A stretch of 64,000 nt of DNA from Argyresthia goedartella (taxonomy: Eukaryota; Arthropoda; Insecta; Lepidoptera; Argyresthiidae), in the NCBI GenBank assembly GCA_949825045.1, contig OX463809.1, positions 5,359,501-5,423,500 of the forward strand. Direction: 5' to 3'. A program made the translations under genes and the position numbers. A model generated the notes under the pieces. The model was given only the letters and a program-made list of their open reading frames with translations. It searched no databases and had not been told where the DNA came from. This document shows, in pieces, positions 37,201 through 49,200 of the stretch; position 1 is the stretch's first letter; each line of letters opens with the position of its first letter.

Positions 37201-40200
37201 TTGGGCCGGGCGCTCCTTGGGTTTGTTTGTGTAATTAAGTTTGTATAATTTGTATTAATTATTATGTTGTGACGAAGCTTTGTGTGAATTTTTGACATTT
37301 TGTGTTTTATTGTGCATGTTAATTTCATTTATTTTGTTAATATTGTTGGAGATGGAGTTGGATATAAACAGATTGCAAAGCTGAAAAAAAATATGAGTAT
37401 ATATTACCTACTGGGAATTCGGTGAAACAGTCACAATAGAGGACCGACCACCCGCCTGGTGGTTCAGCGGGCGACCCACATCATCATCATCATCATGTAG
37501 TACCTATTTTAACAGTCTGCTGTGTATCTTGAGTGCCTCCTCTATTTGTCACAGAAAATTCTTCTCAAACATAATAATTTGGATTTTAACAAGCCGACAA
37601 ACAATACAACGGAAGTAATTAAAAGATTTAACTTTTTATTTAATTAAATATTAAACCAAACTAGGTTTATGGCGCGATTTAACGTTTTTATTGAAAGCGA
37701 GATACATTCACTCACGCAAGACGACCTCTGTGGCGCAGCGGCTCTGCCTACCATGCGGGAGGTTACGGGTTCGATACCCCGGCTGGGGATAAAGAAAAAA
37801 AAAAACCCAGGTCTTGGATGTTTATATGTGTGTGACGTCGCTGTTTCTGGTACCCACGACACAGAGTATCCTAGTGTGGGGCCAGAAGCAATGTGTGTGC
37901 CTGTATGCCATTTTTTATGTTTATGTTTATTTAGTTAAAACCAGCGACAAGAAAAGGGTAAGCAAGAGTTCAATAGAGGTGAAGCACGTAATAATAAAAA
38001 ACTCTGGTTAAAATTACTCTCAAAACACGTGGAAACAGAGAAATTAATCCATAAAATGCATAGATGTGAGGGAAAGCCAGCAGTGTCGTTCTAGCAGGTA
38101 CTACAGTAACACCAAGAGTGTCAATGGTATGCAATTTTGCCTCAAAAGGTTAAGCTTTGGTGGAATACAGTTATTTAACGTTAGATTATAAACTAACTGT
38201 TTTCACAATCTTACGGTGACATATGTATAGTAGTATAGTGTATAAGTCTTAGTACAAAGAGATCGCACTATGGTGTGATTTGAAAATATTTATTAACAAC
38301 AATGGGTGCGATAGAACAAAACATCTGGCAAAGACAAAGTAAGCAATAACCTCCAAGTTTACTCGTGGAGCGAAGAGATAAAAACAAAAACCGACCAAGT
38401 GCGACTTGGAGGACCGACCGACCGAGGGTTGCGCACAAATCGCATTTTATGGAAAGGAATTACAAATTTACGATTTCCAGATTTTTTCCTTTAATTGTGC
38501 TATAAGACCTTACTTCGTGCCAACTTTCATGATTCTAGGTCAACGGGACCTACCCTATAGGTTTGGATTACCTGCCGAGTATCAATCAAATTCAGAAAAA
38601 TTATGACATAAACGGTGGTAAAATGAAGTTTGTTTTTTTCCCAACTTCAAGAAACCACACTTAATTGATTTAAAACTTGATACTTCTACGCGTTCCTGAG
38701 AAAAAGGGGTCTTGGTAGACGGACAGACAGACCGACGGTCAGACAGATAGGCAGACAGACAAAATTTTACAGTTTTCGGATTTTCTCCTTTATTTGTGCT
38801 GACCTTGCTTCGAGCCAACTTTTAGGATTCTAGGTCAACGGGGAGTGCCCTATACGTTTTGATTCCCGTGCGAAAAAGCAATTTCTGCAAAATTGTGATA
38901 TATACCGTTTGATTGCATTGACCTATATGTTTTATTCACAACTTTAACAGGCCACAGACATGAGAATCGATATTAATTTCAACTTGATATCTTTACGTGT
39001 TCCTGAGAAAAACAGACGGACAACGAAGTGATCCCATAAGTGTTACTTTACTCCTTTTAAGGTACAGAACAGCTTAGGGTGTTATTTTTATTAATGAATT
39101 AATTCCTTCATAAAATTATGTATTTTTTACATGTTTTCCTCTAGCAAATTTTTTTAGCTATTTACATCAACATAGTAAAACAGATTTTCTGCCACCAATC
39201 CGTAAAGTAAAAAATAAAAAGGGAGCTTTATCTTTCGCAGCACGTGAAACTCCTTGAGACTTAAGATACCGTTACAGGTTACAGTAATGGACGTGACTTT
39301 CGAAAAAAGAAGAAAAAAAAGTAGGTAGGTACTTCGGAGCCCAACATCACGAACACAAAAACGAACCTCTCTTGTAAATGATAGTTTTATGGTTTGGGAC
39401 AAGAAAACTCTTTGTCAAGTGGGCATAGTAAAAATCTGATTTTAAAACTTCCAAACTTGAGCGGTGATCCTAGCAGTAAAATGGATCTGCTAGGCTTTCC
39501 GGCTTTACCTCGCTGGTCTCGACGAAGGATTATTATTTTCCAGAACTCCTAAGAACTTTCAATTGATAATTCGTTAGATATCAGTTTCCTTCCTTCCATC
39601 TTGGCACTCTGACAAATGAGATTGTTTATACTGTTGAAGACATAGATCTCAGGGTACAAATGATATCCAATTGAATTTATAGATGCGTTGTAATAGTACC
39701 GCAATGATACCATCGGCCAAATTAAGCAATTTAAATCCACATTAAGATTATTGCGTCTGCAAACCATAGGAATCGAGCAGTGGATCGAGGAACTTTGTGT
39801 GATGGTACTCGGATCTTAGAGCTGCTCCATTGTCTGACAGCTGCATTGTATTTTAATTACAACTTTCATTTAGAGTAGAGCTGCCTGTACCTATGATAAT
39901 AATTGTATAATACAATACCGTATCATCCCCGCAAAAGAAAGTCTGGGATACACTTGCTAACAATTGGGTATCTATCTAATTATGATAGTTACGTGATTCA
40001 TCACATTCACGTCAAGTTGAAGCTTATTATGTAATTACATAATAAGCTTCAACTTGACACGTTAAGTGAATTGAAACAATTCAGAAGTAGAGAATGGGAC
40101 GAAATAAAATATCTACGAGTACTTGAAAATGATCCTACAATTAAATGTCGACTAATTCAGAAAATAACGACACGATATTTAACACGTTTAACAACATCAC

Positions 40201-43200
40201 GGACTGGTTTGCAGCACTTTAGCCGGCTAATGGGGCAATCTCATGGAAGTAGCATACTAGCCGGGAATATAGAGTAAGACCAGATAATGTGGTAGGTAGT
40301 TGTGGTAAGTGTTGTGTGGTACCACGTGCATATGCTGTTATGATTGGCGAGGTCACTGCCCTTCGGTAACCTGTCACAGCCCACGGGAGCTAGGCTGCGT
40401 GGAGCATGAAACCAGAAATTAGGTAGAGCAAGCGAAATAGTAAGAGCACGATGTTGTATGCGTCATTTCAAGACAATGCCTGCCCGACCCCTCACGAACT
40501 AAAACAAAGCGTACCACGGTGTCGTGTCGACCGAACAAGACGGTGTGATGATACTGTATGCAAAAAACAAGTTGTCTTAGCATTCATAAATGGTAACGGT
40601 TTCGCTAAAAACCATATCCATAACAGAAACTAGATAGGTATACGGACGCTTAGAAGAGAGAGGCTTTATTTAAACGAACCTGAAACTAAATGTAGCGAGA
40701 GACCGCAGCATGTGAGGTCAAACGTAATAATATCGTCATGCGCAACGAACTAACAACAATAGACGTGAAGTACAGCAAGAGAACTTATTATTTTTCAAGG
40801 ACATTGTGTGTCTTATTACCAGTGGTAATGAAACTGAAAATGTTCCTGAAAAATATATGAATTGCAAATAGAATTAGGCCAGCCCCTAATACCACCACCG
40901 ATTTATTTGCCTTGACGAAAAGCATCAATCATCGCCAGTATTTCGTCTAGGTGACGCATGTAGTCGCAACTTCGATCGGTACACCGAGCGGAGGGAGGAG
41001 CGGAGAGTGTGCCAGGAGCGGAGACGTCATGCATCAGAGCATACAGGCACGCGTGGGAGTCGGCGCCCTCCCAGTCTCCTGGCAACCTGGCTCAGGAATG
41101 TAATAAACACACGTGTCTGATTCGCATAGCAAAGTGGTGAATGCAAGTCATTGTGATATAAAACATGCAATCATTATAGGAATAATGGACACATGCACTA
41201 AGAAGGTATTATGATACTTGATGAGATGAGTCACCACATAGAACATACATGTTTCTCCTTTTGCTTATGATAAATAAACTAACTAACCCTAAATTCCAGT
41301 AAAGGGTAAAACAAGATAAATGCTTTCATGCAGATGCAGAGAATAACCAATTACCAACACACCTGTCTCATAGTGGTTATTTTACAAGTGTCCATTTATA
41401 GCGAAACGGCATAAAATTTTTGTTTGAAAGAAAATGAAACTGTACCAGATCTTAGGACCTTCTCAGTCATACATATACCGAACATAACTGCCCCGTACCC
41501 AAATTGCATTCGCTAACTTATCACGCGCTGCGACGACGCTAAGAAAAGATATGCGATTTGACAATTTGAAACGAAAAGACTCGTGGTTTTATAAAGCTTT
41601 TGTTTTCTCTCTGAGAGCAGGAGATCTAGAGTTTCATGTGATTTTATTTTTCCTTCCACACGCCATGCTTTGACACTTATTAAATTCACATGGCCGGGAT
41701 CTAGGTACTACCTTCATTATTTTTGTAACTGTCTGTACCAACTTAAAAACTCAACATAATTTAAACAATGCAAAGAATATGTGAACGTTCTTACCGTCTC
41801 TCTGAAGAGGTAACCTCTTTTCACATAGAGATCTTATGCAACGAAACACATTTTGTGAAATATAAATAGGTTTAAGTTAAAACTAGGAAAAAGTGAGCTT
41901 GTCATTATGTTTTAGTAAGCTTACCCTTGGATTTCAATACGTACTATTGAGTAAAGTTTTCTTAATTTTATGTGCAATCACTACTATATTTAAAATTTTC
42001 ATGCATCCACATAATATGACATTCTCTTCACCATATATGTAAAACCTGGTTGCCCCGAGAACAAATAACTAATTTAGACTTTGATCACAGCGGTAATCTA
42101 GACTATTCTTGAAATCAAGGATGAAAAACATCATGCATTTAGAAATAGCTTTGCATTAATTACATAGGTAATCGCTATTTTTACCCGCCAGAAATAAAAT
42201 TTTATGTTATTGAGTTAAAAATCGTCTATATTTCATTTTAGAAGTAAGCAATTTTTTGATCACATTTCGAAGAAACTTAATTTTTTTCACATTATTTAAC
42301 ATGTTGAACTACCTACAATAATATTGCCAAATCTGTTAAAGATATAAATTATGCTGTACACTAAGCTGAGGTAAATTAAAGGTAAAATGCACCTCTCAGT
42401 TGATGTGGCCGTGAATCGGTTATCTATTTTTTTACTTAATATTTGGCATAAAACCAAAATTATTCTGAAGCCTGAACTGATATACAAATGTAATTCATTC
42501 ATTAAAAATAAGGTCATTCATGGTGTGTCACCACACCACAAAATACACACTTTTCGCGATAAGCTTAGATGCATATCCGAGTCGGTATTTGGAATGTATA
42601 ACTTTCTGAAAAAATGGTCTCTTTTCGCCTATTTTATTTAAAAAAAAGCATTTCAGGTTTATGAAAAAAAAATAGATCCTCGCAACAAGTCCATTCATTA
42701 GGATCAGTAGTTTCGGATATACAGTGGTGGTCATATAATTAAGAACGATTTGTAGTACCAGAAATTTTTTTTCAAAACTATGCTATGTGTACTTTTAAGT
42801 TCCTTCTTAAAAGTAATTAGTTGTGTTATGAAATAGCTACATCGATAAAGTAAACGGGATTAGGAGTAAATATTTAAAACATTTACTATTTTTTTACAAA
42901 TTTAATTGATTATCGATAATTACAAATTCAAGTAGTAAAAATGCTGGACAAATAATTAAGAACGATTCTTAAGCTGCTCGAGAGTTGTTTCCGTAGATAC
43001 TTAGATTTTAACAATCACATTAAATAAGACAGTGACAATGTTAAAAATTATAATTTAATACATTTTATTCTAAGTTAATAGTTTGTAGCGTGTCCACGGC
43101 TTTTAATAACTGCCTTACACCGACGAGGCATTGATTCTATCAATTTTTGAAATTTTTCAAGAGAAATAGAGCGCCATTCTTCTAAAAAAACGTTATATAA

Positions 43201-46200
43201 CTCAGTTAGGTTACCACATCGTCGATTTGAAACCTTTTTCTTGACTTCGCACCAAAGATGCTCTATGGGATTTAAATCTGGGCTGTTCGGTGGCCATTCT
43301 AAGACAGAAACTGATTGAGATGTGAGGAATTCTTTAACGGTGCGTGCAGTGTGCTTCGGATCGTTGTCGTGTTGGAATGTCCAAATAATCGGAAGTACGT
43401 CTTCAGCATATGGTAACATAGTTTCTTCGAGTATATTTTTGTACTGGAATTGATCCATGTTTCCTTCTATCAGTCTAACAGGTCCAACACCATGACCAGA
43501 GAAGCATCCCCAAATTTTCACATTTCCACCACCATGCTTTAATGTCATTTTTGTGTACTTGGGGTCGAATGCTGTATTCGGAGGGCGTCGAACATATCGT
43601 TTCCCATCAGAACATACTCTGTTAATTTTTGTTTCGTCAGAGAAAAGAACATTTTTCCACTGTCTTGCTGTCCAGCTTTCATACCTCCTAGCAAATGCAA
43701 GCCGGGCTTGCCTATGACACTGTTTCAACATGGGCACCTTTCTTGCTATCCTTCCGTTCAACTTCGCTTCTACCAATCGCCTTCGGATAGTGCGCGCTGA
43801 GATCGCTGAAGGGTTATTTTCACCAAAGTATTCTTTTTTTAACTCATTAGACCCCTTAAAAGGGTATTGTTTTGCCAAACGCACGATATTTCGATCGTCT
43901 CGCTGAGATGACTTTCTCTGTTTAGGTACACGAGGAATATTTAAAGTTGTTTGATGTGTGTTAAAATGCTTCACAGCGTGGAATGTCATCGTTTTTGAGC
44001 ACTGCAAATGATTGGCAATCTTTTTATATGACCAATTCATATCGCGAAGTTTTATTATTACTTCCCTTGTAGATGCATCACAACTTTTATTTTTTCCCAT
44101 TTTTTTATTATGAAAGATCAACTTTTTGACTTTTACAGAACTAAATGGCGCCAAAATTACTCGAATAGTGGCCTAGTTACAGAGTGTTCTCTATTTAAAT
44201 TTGAATAAAAAAATAAACTATCCAGCGTTCTTAATTATGTGGCCAGCCAGTAAGTTTGCAATAACATGTTAAGATATATTATATACAAAAAGTTTACTTA
44301 TATAATAATATTGTTGAATTTATCATATTATAACTGTATGCTACGATTGTGTAAAACAGTTTTACGATACCGAGAGAGATACAAAACGATATGCAATAAG
44401 TGTTATTCTCGTAAGTTTGAAAAATGCTTGTTTTCAAATAGTCGTTCTTAATTATATGACCACCACTGTATATTTTTTTTATATATTTTCTATAATATTT
44501 TAAAATTTATGAAAATAAACATTTTGAGTACCTACATCGCAACTGGCAATAAGACGAGGTTTTTTTTTCTGATTTACCACTCTATTTTGCCATTCATTTC
44601 TCATTATACATTATTAGGATAATCAAAATCTTTTTGTCCTTCAATCTTGAAGACCAGTGAAGTATCATCAGCAAACAACACTATGTCAGTCAATTTCCCC
44701 TCCATAAAAGGCGGATCGTTAATAGATACCAGGATAAGAAAGGGCCTAATATGGAACCTTGTGGAACGCTAATTTTTACACCCGAACCATCAGATTTAAC
44801 ACCGTTGACCTCTGCTTTTTAATTATATTGCTTAGTAGATCCAACGCATTCGATGGATGTATACGGCTGTGGTGAGACCCATCATCACATATGGCTCCAT
44901 GATATGGTCGCAACGAACAACACAAACCACAACAGCAACACAAATACAGCAGTTCCAGAGAATGAAATGTGTAGCCATCACAGGCTGCATGGGGTCAACG
45001 CCATCAGCGGCACTAGAAATCATGCTAGGTATACGCCAATACAACCCAAGCCAAATCGGCAGCCATAAGGCTATAAATGGACAATGGAAAGGACAAAGAG
45101 CAGATAAAGGACACTGCCCAATTCTAGCAAAGGCCTTCGAACAAGTGCCGGAAGCTATTATTGGAATCGATCGCATAATTCTTATTCGGTAGGAAATACG
45201 AAATTATAGGCAATGACTTGGAAATAACATTAAATCATAACAACATAACAATATACAGTGACGGCTCAAAGAAAAGCAGCAACACAGTCGCAGGATTTTA
45301 CTCGCCGGAACTAAACATTAAACTTTCCCTAAGCTTCGGAAAGGAAAAGACAGTGTTTCAAGCGGAAACACTGAGTCTCCTACACGGGGCAATGCACAAG
45401 ATGAATGATGCAGAGGGGAATGACAAAAATTTTAAAAGAGATCTAAAAATCAATCTGTAGGAGTTTCTTCGCCCTTCTTCTCCCACAGTGGTCCAATGTA
45501 GAGGAGTGGCACAAAATGACGATTGCTAAGTATATGTAAATTTTTACAGTAATAAAGACATTTGATTGATGGATTGATTGATTGATTAAAACGGGCAACC
45601 ATACCAGGCGCACTAAAAAGACCGTTAACAAAATCAAACTTATACTAAAATGCCACGAAGCACTCAACAGGCTACGTGGGAAAAACAAAGACACAGTCCA
45701 GTGGGTAAAAGGTTACCAAGGAGACCAGGGCAACTGTGAGGCAGACAAGCAAGCAAAATTAGGAGCAGGAAGGCCAGCGATTGGCCCTCCACCATTCTCG
45801 CCCTTTTCTACGGTAAACGGTAATGCAACAAAATGAATTATGGTGTAGCAGAGAAGTATGCACAAACACAAAACTATTCATACATAAGTATAGTCATTAA
45901 TTTACTAACTACCTAATGAGACTGCCACGCAGTAAATTAAAAATACTAACATGCCTTGTACACTAAACAAACACATGAAAAATACAGGGGGTGTATGGAA
46001 GTGGATGAGACATTAAAGCACATGCTGATGGCATGTCCATCCACAACATTAGGCTTGCGCACAACCGCTCGCGATCGGGTTCGGTCAATTAAGCTCACCG
46101 CTCTTCAAAGAACCAGGTCCGTGTTTACGCCCTTTTAGCTCTTTCCGCTCCCGAGTCCGTGTCATCGTGAACCAGAGAAATATAGGCATATTGATCGCAG

Positions 46201-49200
46201 CTCGCACGCGAAACACGATCTCTTGTCATGTCAGTTACTAGGCTAGGCAAGGCAAGGCTATTTTGATGTTACTCTCTTTACTTTGCAATTGTGCATAGAT
46301 GCACACGTCGTAACGTACACCCGTAGTATGTATTTTCTATAGAAACAATTCTTTTATTCTTTGTCATTATAAATGAAGAAATAAGTATATGATAAAACAA
46401 TTCGAATTTAAGACAGTTTGAAGGATTCAAATTATTTCAAATATGTTTCGATCACATCTTAGAATTATGAATAATAAATACTTTGATTTTAAAGTTAAAA
46501 CACTTGTGTTGTAAATAATGTAGTATGTAAACCTAGGTAACGTAAACGTCAGTCAACGATAAAGTGGACATATTCATATTATATTATTATTCGAACCAAA
46601 CCTACAAAATAAAACTCTAACTCGAACAGTACAATAAAAAACGTCTACGCTCTCACCCCGTCTACGCTCGCGAGCGCTCGGCTAAACTCAGCTTCCGTTC
46701 CGTCCGAGTCTGCCATCTGGTGAGCGACATTCAACACGGTCGGTCCTGAAAATCGATCGATCTTGAAGTGAGTTGCCGAGCTTGTGAGCGTAGTGGGCAG
46801 TGAGCTGGAACGCTCAGTTCGTCTGTGGGATCGATCGGAAGATCTGTCGCTCGCGAGCTCCGCAAGCCTATACAACATCCACCCACGAGCTCCTATACAA
46901 CGCTTTATTTTTATCTCCGTAATGATTTAATTTCGTTAGAAGCATATCAACACAATCAAATCCCTTCGACAGAAAACGCCGATAGCATCATGTGCGACTT
47001 CCCATGCAGATAAAATGTGAGATATAAGGATAATGCCTGCATCCGTAATCCCTTGTAGATCCGTATAGTTTGGCGTGGAGTTTGTACGGCTGAAGTGTGA
47101 GAGCACTCGATTGAGTATAATATTTTAATAGTACATTATGATACAAGTGTGGTATGTTGGTCATTACACTCTAGTCGTTTTCGGCTCAGGCTTAATGGAG
47201 ACGAGAAGTGTAATGAATGACCAATGCTCACGTGTTTCATACGACGTTTTTCAACACACTTGCGAGGAAAAGTAAATAAAAGTTCACATTTATTTAAAAA
47301 CTTTAATTATTGAAACAGTTATTAAAAGTACAATTATTGAAATGATATGCTACCGCCTTATGAGGCATTTGTACTGTATGTTTAATTGTATTATTAATTA
47401 TTTCATTGCTTTGTTCTTGGGTAACTGTAAATGTCGGTGATAATGCAACATTCTGAAAGGAGGTAGAAGAACATTGCGTTTCATCATTAGCAAACGTATG
47501 AAATCCCAAATCATCATTGGCATATGAGGTGGAAGGACGCGGTTCAGGGCAGAACTTCTTGGATTGTGGCTCCAAATGAATTGCTTGTGTTATTTTGGCA
47601 CTTATGTCGGCTTTATTTTGGATGGAGTCCTCAATATATGACTCGGCGACATTATTAGATCGCCATCCCCCATGGCGTTTTAAAGTCAATATATCGGCTC
47701 CTGAATTAGCCAGCAATGTAGCTGAAGTCCGCCTAAAACTGTGTCCGGTGTAAGCGTCAGCCTGTGGTAAGCCTAAAAACTTGGCAATTTCTCTAGGCAT
47801 CGATCCAAATTTGTTCACTCCGATAGGCTGACTCGTGCATTTGCCGTTTTGAAAATTTTGGAAGAACCGGTCAGATTTTCCTTTCGTTGAACGTAAAGTT
47901 TCATATTTTTTCACTATTTCATAAAATGGTCCGTGAATAGTAAATGACCGAGGAATTTTATTTTTAGTGTTCGGAATTTTGACAAGTAGCATCTCTCCGT
48001 GATTCTCTATATCTTTTGTCGTAATGTTGTTTAATTCCTGACGCCTACAGGCACCAGTAATTCCGAATATTAATGCGACCTGAAAATAAATAAAATCATT
48101 TTTAAGTTATAATAATCGTACTTAGTTCCTATTATATCAACACTCACAATACCGCCTACAAATATTATAATAATGAATACAAAACTAAATAGTGGAACTG
48201 ACCTTTGTCGCTAGATATTGATTATCCGGTGCTTCTTTAATGAACTTATCCACTTCATTAGGTGTTAAAACCTTGGATTTTCGACTGTAAAAGCCGTCTG
48301 AACGTCTTTTCAAGAATGCAGTTAGATTGGTGTACGCTTTGATGTCAATTGCATTTTTATTCTGCACGGTACTCTTCAACATAGAATATATACACCAAAG
48401 CGAACTAGGTTTATACCTCTTCGCCAGTTCACTAAAGTAAGCCATGAACACGTTCTCTGAGAAAGAGCTTGCATTTTTGCTATTTTTCCATTGAATGAAA
48501 TTTGCGTAGGCTTGCATGTATTTATCTTTTGATTTTGAGGGCAAAAGACTATCACTCGTATTTTGCGCTTCAACTATGATATCTGGCGGCGTACACTCGA
48601 TAAGTAATTCTTCGTTATCTAAATTCGACATTTTACAAAACAACACTAACGAAATGCAATACTGTGAATAAACTTAACAAACAGAAACCCATTTAAAAGA
48701 TGGCGGCCGTAATTTTATTTTTTCGCGCGCTCAGCGCTGCATGCGCGCGCAAGTCTGAGATTAGGGCACCGGCAAAGTAGCTAATCAGCCACATATTTAT
48801 AAATTTTGAAATTGGGTATTTATAGGTAAAAATACACCGTCAAAACATAAATACCAACAAGCTAACAAGCAGTTTCATGAAATTCTTTAATTATTTATCA
48901 CATTTTGAATTGAATTTTATATTTACGCAAATAACTACTTAGCTGTTTTCGAAACATTAATACTTCTTGCTAATATTTAAAAAGATATGTAATGAAAAGG
49001 CACTAGTGCGATAATGTAATGTAAAAGGCACGGCATGGGTAATATTCTGCATTATCAGTGTAAATACGCTGTAATAAGACCTACTTTACGAGCAGGTGTG
49101 TTGAAAAATATATTACTTAGTGCTGGAAGTAAATATTGGTCTGAAAATTGAAGGATCACTCTTTTGTCCCGACTTGAACAAAGGTATCTGTTTACTATGT

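Larger units (their letters stand above)
47247..49108 (-). mobile_element. Candidate mobile unit carrying a tyrosine recombinase
   Basis: TTTTCAACACACTTGC at 47247-47263 is mirrored by GCAGGTGTGTTGAAAA at 49092-49108, 16 of 17 positions. Inside lie a two-exon tyrosine recombinase gene, a GC-rich CGCGCGC patch upstream of it (48720-48760), and AT-rich flanks. The enclosed unit is 1.86 kb. The inverted repeats may be chance or part of another repeat. Canonical Cryptons lack them, so the mobile status is an inference. Confidence 0.45.

Noticed and set aside
46625..46880. GC-richer patch considered as an LTR or promoter
   Set aside because: No TG...CA boundaries, no second copy and no polymerase nearby.
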